From contig JAEESS010000001.1 of NCBI GenBank assembly GCA_016286445.1, positions 62,001 through 126,000 of the forward strand: DNA of 64,000 bases, in the 5' to 3' direction. The translations under genes and the position numbers were made by a program. This document shows, one piece after another, positions 1 to 8,844 of this stretch (positions are counted from its first letter, which is position 1; every line of letters starts with the position of its first letter). The notes below the pieces were generated by a model that saw only the letters and a program-made list of their open reading frames with translations, was not told where the DNA came from and did no database searches. The DNA is from Bacillota bacterium (GTDB lineage: Bacteria > Bacillota > Clostridia > Christensenellales > CAG-138).

Positions 1-1
1 G

Positions 2-2455
2 ACGCTGACGGGACGCGACTGCGGATTGGAGGAACGCGCGCCGATGTGCGGCGTTCCGTATCATGCGGTCGATACCTATGTCAATAAAATGATCTCGCTC
101 GGTCACAAGGTTGCAATCTGCGAACAGATGGAAGATCCTGCGCTCGCAAAGGGACTTGTGACGCGATCGGTCACGCGCGTGATTACGCCCGGTACCGTGA
201 TCGAGGAGAAGATGCTCGACGGGGCAAAGAACAACTATATCTTTTCGCTGAACTTTGCGCCGAACGGGATCGGATACGCATATTCGGATATTTCGACGGG
301 GATTTTTTACGCATGCGAGCTGTACGGCTCGAACGCGCAGACAAGCCTGTTTGACGAACTGACGCGACTTTCTCCGTCGGAGATCATTGCGAACGAACTG
401 CTGTACGAGCAGGATTATCTGTGCAAAAGGATCCGTTCCGGATATTATCTCGAAAAGCTTCCGAACGTGCGGTTCCATCCGGAACAGGCGGAAACGCGTC
501 TCAAAAAGCACTTTTCGGTTGCGTCCTTGAAAGGGTATGGGCTTGAAGGAAAAACGCTTGCGATCGGCGCGGCGGGAGCGCTGCTTTCATATCTTGAAGA
601 AACGCAGAAAAACGCGCTTTCCCATATCCATTCGATCCGGCTTCTGAATCGATCGGAATACATGCAGCTGGATGCATCCACACGAAGAAATCTGGAGCTG
701 ACCCAGCCGCTGCAGTTCAACGGAAGCAGAAAGAGCACGCTTCTGTATCTGCTCGATGCAACGAAGACCAGCATGGGCGCGCGTATGCTGCGAAACTGGA
801 TCGACTGCCCGCTGCAGACGAAGAACAGCATCGTTTATCGCTTGAACGCGGTCGACACGTTTGTGCGCGATCTGCGTACGCGGAAGATGCTCGGCGAATA
901 TCTCGGCTCGGTCTACGATATTGAGCGTCTGACGAGCAAGATCGCATACGGAACGATCAACGGACGCGACTGTATCGCATTGATGAACTCGCTTCGCCAG
1001 ATCACGCCGATTACGATGCTTTTGTGCGGCATCCCGACAGAGGCGATCGATACGATTGTCAACGAGCTCGATCCTATGGACGACGTGATCGGCCTCATTG
1101 ACGCAGCGATCGATCCGAATCCGCCCGTCAACATCAAGGACGGCGGATTGATCCGCAAAGGATACAACGCCGAAGTCGATGAGCTGAGAGCTATTTCCGG
1201 GGACAGTCAGGGGATGCTGGAAAGCGTCGCGGCACGCGAACGGGAAGCGACGGGAATCAAAACGCTGCGCATCGGGTATAACCGCGTTTTCGGCTATTAT
1301 ATCGAGGTAACGAAATCCCTGACGGCAAACGTTCCGTACTACTATGAACGCAAACAGACGCTTGCGAATGCCGAGCGCTATGTGACGCCGGAGCTCAAAG
1401 AACTCGAAAAGAAGATCCTAAGCGCTACGGATCGGCTTCTGGAGTTGGAAACCGAGTTGTTCCGCGGCGTTCGCGAAGCGCTGCTCGCCTGTACGGAACG
1501 TCTTCAGAAGAACGCCGTTCTGCTTGCGCGGCTGGACGTTTTCCGTTCGCTTGCCGAAATCGCAGTATCCAACCGTTATGTCATGCCGAAGATAGCGGAC
1601 ACATCGATCATTCGTATCGTCAACGGACGTCATCCGATTGTGGAGCGTACGATGAAGAACGGATTCATTCCGAACGACGTGAACCTCGATCTCGACAAAA
1701 ACCGTCTGCTGATCGTAACCGGTCCGAATATGGCAGGGAAATCGACGTACATGCGCCAGGTCGCGCTGATCACGCTGATGGCGCACATCGGCTCGTTTGT
1801 GCCTGCGGATGAAGCGGAGATCGGTATTGTGGATCGGATCTTTACGCGCATCGGGGCAAGCGACGATCTTTCTTCCGGACAAAGCACGTTCATGGTCGAA
1901 ATGAGCGAGATGGCGAACATCATCAACAACGCCACAAAAGACAGCCTTTTGATCCTGGATGAGATCGGACGCGGCACGAGCACGTTTGACGGGCTGTCTA
2001 TCGCATGGGCAGTGCTTGAGCACATTGCCAATCCGATCCTTTGCGGCGCAAAAACGCTGTTTGCGACGCATTATCACGAGCTTACCGAGCTCGAAGGCAA
2101 GCTTGAAGGTGTGGTCAATTACCGCATCACAGTCAAGGAGATCGGCGACGACGTGCTGTTCCTGCGAAAAATCGTCAAGGGATCGGCGGACAAGAGCTTT
2201 GGCATTCAGGTAGCTAAGCTTGCCGGACTTCCGGAATCGGTGATCGGACGCGCAAAAGAGATTCTCGGAGAGCTGGAGCAATCGGATTTGCTTGTTCGCG
2301 ATACAAAAGAGCCGGCGGCGTCGCAGACGTCTCCGGAATCCAAAGTCGAGCGGTCGATTCTGAATGACCTTAAAAAGCTTGATCTTGAGCATATGACGCC
2401 TATCGAAGCATTTATGAAGCTGCACTCCTATACGGATGCACTGAAAGGAGAATGA
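2..2455 (+). CDS. mutS: DNA mismatch repair protein MutS (5' end outside window)
   Basis: Recognises base mismatches and small loops in DNA and, with MutL, starts mismatch repair. The reading frame is open to the window edge, so the start codon and roughly the first 40 residues, including the mismatch-probing Phe-x-Glu region, are missing. The visible part begins just before the conserved CGVPYHA segment. It continues through the connector, lever and clamp regions and reaches the ATPase, with Walker A GPNMAGKST (about 1721-1747), Walker B LLILDEIGRGTSTFDG and the ATHYHEL switch. The C-terminal tail is short. mutL follows after 3 bases, its ribosome site lying at the end of mutS, so the two are co-transcribed and probably translationally coupled. 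The family assignment is certain; only the N-terminus is unseen. Confidence 0.98.
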   Translation, partial: TLTGRDCGLEERAPMCGVPYHAVDTYVNKMISLGHKVAICEQMEDPALAKGLVTRSVTRVITPGTVIEEKMLDGAKNNYIFSLNFAPNGIGYAYSDISTGIFYACELYGSNAQTSLFDELTRLSPSEIIANELLYEQDYLCKRIRSGYYLEKLPNVRFHPEQAETRLKKHFSVASLKGYGLEGKTLAIGAAGALLSYLEETQKNALSHIHSIRLLNRSEYMQLDASTRRNLELTQPLQFNGSRKSTLLYLLDATKTSMGARMLRNWIDCPLQTKNSIVYRLNAVDTFVRDLRTRKMLGEYLGSVYDIERLTSKIAYGTINGRDCIALMNSLRQITPITMLLCGIPTEAIDTIVNELDPMDDVIGLIDAAIDPNPPVNIKDGGLIRKGYNAEVDELRAISGDSQGMLESVAAREREATGIKTLRIGYNRVFGYYIEVTKSLTANVPYYYERKQTLANAERYVTPELKELEKKILSATDRLLELETELFRGVREALLACTERLQKNAVLLARLDVFRSLAEIAVSNRYVMPKIADTSIIRIVNGRHPIVERTMKNGFIPNDVNLDLDKNRLLIVTGPNMAGKSTYMRQVALITLMAHIGSFVPADEAEIGIVDRIFTRIGASDDLSSGQSTFMVEMSEMANIINNATKDSLLILDEIGRGTSTFDGLSIAWAVLEHIANPILCGAKTLFATHYHELTELEGKLEGVVNYRITVKEIGDDVLFLRKIVKGSADKSFGIQVAKLAGLPESVIGRAKEILGELEQSDLLVRDTKEPAASQTSPESKVERSILNDLKKLDLEHMTPIEAFMKLHSYTDALKGE

Positions 2456-2458
2456 TCC

Positions 2459-4285
2459 ATGGCGATCATCCGTGTATTAAAACCGCAGGTAGCGAATCAG
2501 ATCGCGGCAGGGGAGGTCGTGGAACGCCCTTCGTCTGTTGTGAAAGAACTTGTGGAGAACGCGATCGACGCAGGCGCGACCGCGATAACCGTTCGGATTG
2601 AGAACGGGGGAATGCGCAGCATCGTCGTGACCGACAACGGGTGCGGTATTGCAAGGGAGGACTGCAGAAACGCGTTTTTGCGCCATGCAACCAGCAAGAT
2701 CTCGACGGCTGACGATCTTTCCCGCGTGATGACGCTCGGCTTCCGGGGAGAAGCGCTTGCTTCCATTGCTTCCGTTTCCCGCGTTACGATGACGACGCGT
2801 CCGAAGGACGCGGAAGTCGGAACGCAGCTGATCGTCGACAACGGCACGATCGAGAGCGAGGAGGACAGTCCCTGCGTTTTCGGTACGACGTTTGCGGTCG
2901 AGGCGTTGTTTGCCTCCGTGCCGGCAAGGTTGAAATTCTTGAAGTCCGCGCGCACTGAAGCGGGATATATCGGCGATTACATCGGAAAGATGATCCTCGC
3001 GCGGCCGGAGATTTCCTTCCGATATGAATCCGACGGCAAAACAGTCTATGAAACATACGGCGACGGGAACCTTTTGAACGCCGTCTTTTGCGTGTACGGA
3101 GCGACAGTTGCGGACAAGCTTGTTCCGGTCGAATACGACAACGGCTACTGCAAGCTTACCGGATACTTGGGATTGCCGGAGATCTCCAGAAACAATCGAA
3201 GCTTCCAGACGCTGTTCATCAACGGACGTTCCATACGTTCGCCGCTCGTTTCCGCGGCAGTAGCGCAGGCGTACGATACCAGGCTGATGATCGGCAGATT
3301 TCCGTTCTTTGTTCTGAATCTGAAGCTTGCGCCGCAGGAGGTCGATGTAAACGTGCATCCGACGAAGGCGGAGGTACGGTTTGCCGACGAGAACCGGATC
3401 TTTACGTCGGTTTCGGCAGCCTGCAAGCTTGCGCTCGGTGCGACGGAGAAGCATGTGGAATCCGCGCTGGATCAGATCGTTCCGAAACAGCCGGGGTTCC
3501 CCGAAGAACCTGCTGCGGTTCAGAAGCCGATCCAGGCGCCGCGCATTGATTTTCACGATTATTCCGCAAAAAACAGCGCTTATACATTCCGGGAAAGCAG
3601 CTTCAACACCTTCCGGGAAAAGACGATGGGCGACAGCGTTCCGAGCTTTACGGTACGGACGGATCCGATCAAACCTGCGGAAAAGGAAACGGCAGGATCT
3701 CCGCTGTTTTCCGATGCGGATGCGGAAACGATCGGCTGTGTCTTTCAAACATACTGGATCGTTACCCGCGATCAGAACATGTTTCTGATCGATCAGCACG
3801 CAGCGCATGAACGGAAGCTGTATGATGAATTGTCTGCGCGCAAAACGGAACTGTCGTCGCAGACGCTGCTTGTTGCGAGAGAGATCCGTCTGACGCCTTC
3901 GGAGTTTTCCGTTTGGGAAGCGAACGAAGAACAGATTACCGAGCTTGGATTCGGGCTGACGCGATCGGGCGCAACTGCATTGACGCTCAGCGAAGTCCCC
4001 GTTCTGAACGGGCAAATGCTCGGGGAGCCGTATCTGCATGCCGTTTTGTCGATTCTCGGTGAATGCGGCAAAGACGTAAAGCGGGAGCTCATCAAGGAAC
4101 GTATGATGCAGACGGCATGCAAGCATGCGATCAAGGGCGGGGAAGCGATCACAAAAGAGGAGATCAAGGACCTTCTTGAATCATTTTTAAGCGGTAAAGT
4201 ACCTCTGACCTGCCCGCACGGCCGTCCCGTGATTGTACGGATTACGAAATCGGAACTGGAAAAAATGTTCCGAAGGATCGTATGA
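2459..4285 (+). CDS. mutL: DNA mismatch repair protein MutL
   Basis: Couples MutS mismatch recognition to strand removal. The N-terminal GHKL ATPase is clear: ENAIDAGA, DNGCGI and GFRGEALASI motifs in the first 110 residues. A variable linker (about 350-410) leads to the C-terminal dimerisation and endonuclease domain, which carries DQHAAHER, ACKHAIKGG and CPHGRP. This is the nicking type of MutL found in bacteria lacking MutH. The endonuclease motif DQHA(X)2E(X)4E ends in Asp rather than Glu here (DQHAAHERKLYD). The start ATG has an AAAGGAG site 8 bases upstream. The miaA start overlaps the stop as ATGA. At 608 residues the length is normal. Confidence 0.98.
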   Translation: MAIIRVLKPQVANQIAAGEVVERPSSVVKELVENAIDAGATAITVRIENGGMRSIVVTDNGCGIAREDCRNAFLRHATSKISTADDLSRVMTLGFRGEALASIASVSRVTMTTRPKDAEVGTQLIVDNGTIESEEDSPCVFGTTFAVEALFASVPARLKFLKSARTEAGYIGDYIGKMILARPEISFRYESDGKTVYETYGDGNLLNAVFCVYGATVADKLVPVEYDNGYCKLTGYLGLPEISRNNRSFQTLFINGRSIRSPLVSAAVAQAYDTRLMIGRFPFFVLNLKLAPQEVDVNVHPTKAEVRFADENRIFTSVSAACKLALGATEKHVESALDQIVPKQPGFPEEPAAVQKPIQAPRIDFHDYSAKNSAYTFRESSFNTFREKTMGDSVPSFTVRTDPIKPAEKETAGSPLFSDADAETIGCVFQTYWIVTRDQNMFLIDQHAAHERKLYDELSARKTELSSQTLLVAREIRLTPSEFSVWEANEEQITELGFGLTRSGATALTLSEVPVLNGQMLGEPYLHAVLSILGECGKDVKRELIKERMMQTACKHAIKGGEAITKEEIKDLLESFLSGKVPLTCPHGRPVIVRITKSELEKMFRRIV

Positions 4286-5223
4286 AGCCGACTGTTCTGT
4301 GCATCGTCGGACCCACCGCGTGCGGAAAGACCGCGCTGTCCGTGGCACTCGCGAAGAGAACGGGAGGGGAGATCGTCTCCGCCGACGCCGTGGCGGTCTA
4401 TCGCGGACTGGACATCGGATCGGCTAAGCCGACGGAGGAAGAACGAGAGGACGTTCCGCATCATATGATCGACTGCGCCGATGTGACGGACGACAGCTTT
4501 ACGGTATCGACGTTCCGTACGCTTGCACGGGAGGCGATCGATTCGATCCTGTCGCGCGGCAAACTGCCGATCGTTGTCGGCGGCAGCGGACTGTATCTCG
4601 ATGCAATCTTTTCCGATATGCGCTTCTCAGCGCCTTCAGATCCCGCGATTCGGGCAAAGCAGGAGAATGCATACGAAAACGATCGAAACGGGCTGTTTGA
4701 GACACTGAGAGCCGCAGATCCGATTACGGCGGCACGGCTTCATCCGAACGATAAGAAACGCATCGTTCGCGCGCTTGAGGTGCTGGAAATCACGGGGAAG
4801 CCGTTCTCTTCACTGAACCGTGCGTTTGAAACTGCGCAGAAAGAGGACGAAACATATCGGGTCATACGGGTTGGATTGAATACGGACCGAAAAAAGCTGT
4901 ATCAAAGGATCGAAGCGCGAGTGGACAGCATGATCGAACGCGGACTGCGTGAAGAAGCGTTCTCCTTTTTTGAACGCGGTCTGACGCCCGAAAACTGCCG
5001 TGCGCTGCAGTCGATCGGATATGCGCAGCTGTATGACGTATATCTCGGTACGCAAACGATGGAAAGCGCGGCGGAGCAGATCAAGCTCGATACAAAACAT
5101 TTCGCGAAGAGACAGATTACCTGGTTCAAGCGAAATACAAATACGATTTGGTTTGATCCGACCGTTCTTTCCGCGGATACGATCATCCAAAATATAACGG
5201 AGCGCATCAATGGAAATCAATGA
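4282..5223 (+). CDS. miaA: tRNA dimethylallyltransferase
   Basis: Transfers a dimethylallyl group to the N6 of adenosine 37 in tRNAs that read codons starting with U. The N-terminal P-loop is GPTACGKTALS (residues 8-18), followed by the substrate loop ADAVAVYRGLDIGSAKP, where the first residues differ from the usual SADSMQVYRG. The motif VGGSGLYLDA and the C-terminal tRNA-binding KRQITWFKR are present. Length 313 residues is typical. Its ATGA start overlaps the mutL stop. mutL-miaA adjacency is conserved in Firmicutes; hfq and hflX, which often follow, are absent. Confidence 0.97.
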   Translation: MKPTVLCIVGPTACGKTALSVALAKRTGGEIVSADAVAVYRGLDIGSAKPTEEEREDVPHHMIDCADVTDDSFTVSTFRTLAREAIDSILSRGKLPIVVGGSGLYLDAIFSDMRFSAPSDPAIRAKQENAYENDRNGLFETLRAADPITAARLHPNDKKRIVRALEVLEITGKPFSSLNRAFETAQKEDETYRVIRVGLNTDRKKLYQRIEARVDSMIERGLREEAFSFFERGLTPENCRALQSIGYAQLYDVYLGTQTMESAAEQIKLDTKHFAKRQITWFKRNTNTIWFDPTVLSADTIIQNITERINGNQ

Positions 5224-6445
5224 AATGATCAAAGCGGCAGAGGAACGCTCTGCAAATGCTTTTAAAAGATCGGAGAAGATCGCTTTGCTTTGTCAGGAGC
5301 GTGTTTTGAATGCGTTTCAGACGCACAGGATCTCAGCAAGGCATTTTGCGCCGACGGAGGGATATGGATACGACGACATCGGACGCGACGCTTTGGACGA
5401 TGTGTTTGCAGATGCGCTGAATGCGGACGCGGCGCTGGTTCGTCCGCAGATCGCGAACGGAACGCACGCCATCTTTCTGGCACTGTCCGGTACACTGGAA
5501 CCGAACGACACCGTTCTGTCGCTGACCGGAACGCCGTACGACACGCTTGAAAGCGCAGTCGGGCTGAACGGTGATCTTCCGAACGCGCTTTCACGGTTCG
5601 GGATCCGTTTTCATTCGGTACCGCTCTTGGAGAACGGTATTGATTTTGCATGCGCAAAGAAGGAACTGCAGAGCGATCCGACGATCAAAATGGTCTATCT
5701 GCAGCGTTCGAGAGGGTATGCATGGCGCGATGCGCTTTCCATTGCAAAAATCCGGGAGGCAATCGCGTTTGTACGGTCGATTCGGAGCGATGTAATTGTA
5801 TTTGCGGATAACTGCTACGGCGAGTTTACGGAGGAAGTTGAACCGACGGCGGTCGGCGCGGATCTGATCGCAGGCAGCCTCATCAAAAACTGCGGCGGAG
5901 GCATCGCGCCCACGGGAGGATACATTGCGGGCAGAAAGGACCTGATCGAAGCGGTCTCGTTCCGGCAGACGGTTCCCGGCTGCGGAAAGGAGATCGGCTC
6001 TTATGCGGCGTCCTACCGTCCGTTCTACCAAGGGCTGTTTATGGCGCCGCATACCGTTGCGCAGTGCCAAAAAAGCGCGATCCTGTTTTCGGCACTGTTT
6101 GAAATGCTCGGGCTGAAGACGCTTCCGCATGTTGACGACGCAAGGAGCGATATCATTCAATCGGTGATGTTCCGCACAAAGGAAGAGATGATCGCCTTCA
6201 TGCAGGCGGTGCAGGGGGCGGCGCCGATCGACAGCTATGTCGTTCCGGAACCCTGGGATATGCCGGGGTACGCCGATCCGGTAATCATGGCGGCAGGAAC
6301 GTTTGTGCAGGGCGCAACGACGGAGCTTTCCGCGGACGGTCCGATCCGTCCGCCGTATACGGCGTATCTGCAGGGGGCGTTGACGTATGAACACGCCGTG
6401 CTTGCGGCAAGAAGCGTATTAAAAGCGTTAATAGCTGCGCATTAA
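5210..6445 (+). CDS. ynbB: PLP-dependent methionine gamma-lyase-like protein (YnbB, aluminium-resistance family)
   Basis: Member of the YnbB family of fold-type I PLP enzymes, often named aluminium resistance protein or methionine gamma-lyase family. The true reaction is not established. The PLP lysine is expected in GSLIKNCGGGIAPTGGYIAG (about residues 222-241). The family signatures EGYGYDDIGRD and RPQIANGTHAI are present near residues 48-90. The start overlaps the end of miaA by 14 bases, with CGGAGC upstream. Its last 18 bases overlap the end of the convergent lexA gene, and I see no clear terminator between them. The order miaA, ynbB and lexA in one neighbourhood resembles Bacillus. Confidence 0.92.
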   Translation: MEINEMIKAAEERSANAFKRSEKIALLCQERVLNAFQTHRISARHFAPTEGYGYDDIGRDALDDVFADALNADAALVRPQIANGTHAIFLALSGTLEPNDTVLSLTGTPYDTLESAVGLNGDLPNALSRFGIRFHSVPLLENGIDFACAKKELQSDPTIKMVYLQRSRGYAWRDALSIAKIREAIAFVRSIRSDVIVFADNCYGEFTEEVEPTAVGADLIAGSLIKNCGGGIAPTGGYIAGRKDLIEAVSFRQTVPGCGKEIGSYAASYRPFYQGLFMAPHTVAQCQKSAILFSALFEMLGLKTLPHVDDARSDIIQSVMFRTKEEMIAFMQAVQGAAPIDSYVVPEPWDMPGYADPVIMAAGTFVQGATTELSADGPIRPPYTAYLQGALTYEHAVLAARSVLKALIAAH

Positions 6446-7039
6446 GCCGGTCACACAACCGAGAATTTCGACGGCGTCGGCAGTATAAAACATCGGAGAA
6501 AAGGCTTCGTTTTCCGGACGAAGCTCGATCTCTTTTCCTTTTTGGAAAAAACGTTTTACGGTTACTTCGCCGTCGTTAACGCGGGCGACGACGATATCGC
6601 CGTCCTGAGGGGGAGTGCCGGTTTCGACAACGATGATGTCACGATCGCATATCCCGGCGTTTTTCATGCTTTCGCCGTCGATGCGCAGCAGAAAGGCGTC
6701 ACTGCGAAGTCCGTGCAGCAGCATCGAGGGAACGGGGAAGCAGTCCTCGCGGTTTTCGTGGGCAAGAATCGGAACGCCGGCGGCAACCTTGCCGAGCAGC
6801 GGAAGAGACGTTATTTTTGCGTGAGAGGCGTCGGAAACGATGTATGCGCGTTTCTTGTTCGGATCGGAAGCAAGAAGTCCCTCCTCCGACAGCATGCGCA
6901 GATACCGATGCACGGAGGCGGGGGAAGTCAGACCGATGCCGTCGCAGATTTCACGGACGGTTGGCGGATATCCGTTGCGTTCGGTTTCGGAAAGAATGAA
7001 TTGATAGATCTTTTCTTTTGCCCCGTCGATTTTTTTCAT
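6428..7039 (-). CDS. lexA: SOS repressor LexA
   Basis: Transcriptional repressor of the DNA-damage (SOS) regulon that cleaves itself when RecA is activated. The N-terminal winged helix has the typical PPTVREICDGIGLTSPASVHRYL. The cleavage site is the Ala-Gly of KVAAGVP. The catalytic dyad is Ser in GESMKNAGI and Lys in VTVKRFF. The ATG at 7039 was chosen because GAGGTGAT precedes it and the family normally starts MxKID. An in-frame extension to 7186 would run through the promoter and operator. The 203-residue length is normal. A near-consensus LexA box overlaps the -35, so the gene is autoregulated. Confidence 0.97.
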   Translation of the reverse strand: MKKIDGAKEKIYQFILSETERNGYPPTVREICDGIGLTSPASVHRYLRMLSEEGLLASDPNKKRAYIVSDASHAKITSLPLLGKVAAGVPILAHENREDCFPVPSMLLHGLRSDAFLLRIDGESMKNAGICDRDIIVVETGTPPQDGDIVVARVNDGEVTVKRFFQKGKEIELRPENEAFSPMFYTADAVEILGCVTGLMRSY

Positions 7040-7057
7040 ACGATCACCTCTGATGCA

Positions 7058-7097
7058 AGTATAACAGAAGATGATCCAAAATGCAAACAAATGTTCG
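7058..7097 (-). promoter_or_regulatory. lexA promoter with SOS (LexA) box
   Basis: On the minus strand TTGCAT (7081-7086) and TATACT (7058-7063) are 17 bases apart. Overlapping the -35 is CAAACAAATGTTCG (7084-7097), which matches the Gram-positive LexA box CGAAC-N4-GTTCG with one mismatch. This position implies direct autorepression of lexA. Confidence 0.88.
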
Positions 7098-7106
7098 CAA
7101 AAGACG

Positions 7107-8207
7107 CTATTTTTCTGAATCAGTCGAAAAATCTGCAGGAAATTCGGGCGTGTTTTCGCGTAATTTGATGTATTTTGCAGCTTCATGGCTTTTTTCTTCG
7201 GTCATGGCGGCATAATGCTTTCGCGTGGTATTGACGTCCTTGTGACCGAGCACATCCGCAACCAGGTAGATATCGCCGCTCTCCTGATACAGCATCGTAC
7301 CGTAGGTGCTGCGAAGCTTATGCGGCGTGATCTTTTTGAGCGGCGTGGAGATCTTGGCATATTTTTTTACAAGATTTTCAACGGCGCGCGGCGTGATTCG
7401 TTTGCGCTGCATGGAAAGAAAGAAGGCGGTTTCGTGCCCGGGAAAGGGGATGACCGTCTTGCGCTCTTCAAGATATTCCAGAAGAGCCTGCGCCACTTCC
7501 GGACCGAACGCAAGCGTCATCTGATTGCCGCCTTTGCGCGTAACGATAAATTCGTTCTTGGAAAAGTCGATGTCATCGAGATCAATCCCGACAAGCTCGG
7601 AGATACGGATTCCGGTTCCGAGAAACAGGGAGAGGATTGCCACATCGCGGAGCTTCGTCGCATCATGGTAGCGTCGCTGCGCCGTCGTCATGCCGCTTCC
7701 TTGCTCGACCGTGTCCAAAAGATCGGCAACTTCGTTCGCTTCCAGACGGATAATCGCCTTTTCGTGCAGCTTCGGCGTATCGACCAATGCGGCACAGTTC
7801 GTTTGAATCAGTGATTTTTTGTATAAAAACTTAAATAACGATCGTATAGCTGATAATTTACGGGATTTTGCGCGTTCGTTGTTTTCGACAAGCTTTTGAC
7901 CGTCCTGTGTTTCTTCCCGATACAAAGAGATGTATTCGAGATACAGCTCGATATCAAGGGAGGAGAGGAGCTCCATATCGGAAAGCTTGAGCTGCTTCGG
8001 AAGCTTTCCGCTGAAGCGTTCGATCTCACCGGAAGTCAGAAACCGAAAGAACTTCCGAAGATCGACTGCGTAACCGTAGCGCGTCAGGACTGACGTGGTC
8101 GGCTCGACAGCCCGGAAATACAGCGCGCAGAAATCCGGCAGCTCGGAAAGGATATTCCGGAAACGCGATGTGTAATCCAGCTTTTTTTGCATCTGATAAT
8201 CGCTCAT
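7107..8207 (-). CDS. Tyrosine recombinase (Xer/phage-integrase family)
   Basis: Site-specific DNA strand-exchange enzyme of 366 residues. An N-terminal SAM-like core-binding domain (about 40-150) is followed by the catalytic domain. Visible catalytic residues are Arg in GTGIRISELVG, His-x-x-Arg in TPHKLRSTYG, His in LGHKDVNTTRKHY and the nucleophile Tyr of that motif. It is longer than XerC or XerD (about 300) because of an extended N-terminus, closer in size to single-recombinase systems such as XerS. The start at 8207 has GGAGG 6 bases upstream. No phage genes flank it, so a chromosomal housekeeping role is likelier than an integrase. A perfect 16-bp inverted repeat lies on its promoter. 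A dimer-resolution role is inference. Confidence 0.88.
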   Translation of the reverse strand: MSDYQMQKKLDYTSRFRNILSELPDFCALYFRAVEPTTSVLTRYGYAVDLRKFFRFLTSGEIERFSGKLPKQLKLSDMELLSSLDIELYLEYISLYREETQDGQKLVENNERAKSRKLSAIRSLFKFLYKKSLIQTNCAALVDTPKLHEKAIIRLEANEVADLLDTVEQGSGMTTAQRRYHDATKLRDVAILSLFLGTGIRISELVGIDLDDIDFSKNEFIVTRKGGNQMTLAFGPEVAQALLEYLEERKTVIPFPGHETAFFLSMQRKRITPRAVENLVKKYAKISTPLKKITPHKLRSTYGTMLYQESGDIYLVADVLGHKDVNTTRKHYAAMTEEKSHEAAKYIKLRENTPEFPADFSTDSEK

Positions 8208-8252
8208 AAAAGCCTCCGAAACGGTAAGGGACAGAATTTTACTTCTGCGGTT

Positions 8253-8281
8253 ATTGTAACACAACTATTCGTTAAAGACAA
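8253..8281 (-). promoter_or_regulatory. Promoter of the tyrosine recombinase gene
   Basis: Minus-strand TTGTCT (8276-8281) and TACAAT (8253-8258) are separated by exactly 17 bases. The -35 falls in the centre of the inverted repeat 8261-8298, so a protein bound there would block transcription. Confidence 0.75.
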
Positions 8282-8298
8282 GTTTAACGAATAGTTGT
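8261..8298. repeat. Perfect 16-bp inverted repeat with 6-bp spacer
   Basis: The arms are 8261-8276 (ACAACTATTCGTTAAA) and 8283-8298, exact reverse complements, separated by GACAAG. The stem is AT-rich and has no T-run, so it is not a terminator. The geometry (two arms around 6 bp) resembles a Xer or Cre-like core site, and the repeat also covers the recombinase promoter. It could be an operator, a recombination site or both. The sequence does not match the usual Firmicutes dif consensus. Confidence 0.8.
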
Positions 8299-8341
8299 TT
8301 ACAAAAATGACATGAATCCGGCAAATTTCAGCGTCGACATG

Positions 8342-8377
8342 AAAAAACTCCGGACTTTTCGGCGAAATCCGGAGTTT
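8342..8377 (-). terminator. Terminator after rnhA
   Basis: The 10-bp stem 8345-8354 / 8368-8377 (ACTCCGGA type) is followed on the minus strand by six T (complement of 8342-8347). It lies 6 bases after the rnhA stop. Confidence 0.85.
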
Positions 8378-8382
8378 GGGCT

Positions 8383-8838
8383 TTATGCTTCTTCCTGTGA
8401 TTGAATCAGTTTTTTGATTGCATCTCGTGCAAGTTTATCGCAGCGATTGTTTTCTTCATTGTCCGCGTGACCTTTGACTTTGTAAAATGTGACCGTATGC
8501 TTTGCGCACAGTTTGTCAAGTTCTTCCCAAAGATCTTTGTTTTCGACGTCGTGACGGTTAGCTGTTTTCCAGCCGTTTATTCGCCAGTTTTTCAGCCAGC
8601 CTTTTTCAAACGCATTGCACAGATATGCGCTGTCCGTGTACAGATCGACTGCGCAGATCCTTTTCAGCATGCGCAGCGCTTCGATCGCCGCAGTCAGCTC
8701 CATGCGGTTATTCGTCGTTTCGGAGGCGTTTCCGCTGCATTCCTTACGGTGCCTGCCGTAGATCAGCACACAGCCCCAGCCGCCGGGTCCGGGATTATGG
8801 GAACATGCGCCGTCTGTGTAAATCGTTACCCGATCCAT
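8383..8838 (-). CDS. rnhA: Ribonuclease HI
   Basis: Degrades the RNA strand of RNA-DNA hybrids in the cytoplasm. The four acidic catalytic positions are in YTDGAC (near residue 9), MELTAAIEAL, LYTDSAYL and the final NRCDKLARDA. The basic handle region WKTANRHDVENKDLW is present, so this is the E. coli-like type rather than RNase HII. Length 151 residues is typical. It starts 6 bases after the SPOR-protein stop with GAGGACAA as ribosome site, so the two form an operon, and a terminator follows. Confidence 0.97.
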   Translation of the reverse strand: MDRVTIYTDGACSHNPGPGGWGCVLIYGRHRKECSGNASETTNNRMELTAAIEALRMLKRICAVDLYTDSAYLCNAFEKGWLKNWRINGWKTANRHDVENKDLWEELDKLCAKHTVTFYKVKGHADNEENNRCDKLARDAIKKLIQSQEEA

Positions 8839-8844
8839 TTGTCC

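Noticed and set aside
1418..2425. 335-codon open frame antisense to mutS
   Set aside because: Coding potential clearly belongs to mutS; basic, low-information translation.
8261..8298. LexA box or terminator at the recombinase inverted repeat
   Set aside because: It lacks the GAAC-N4-GTTC pattern, is AT-rich and has no T-run.
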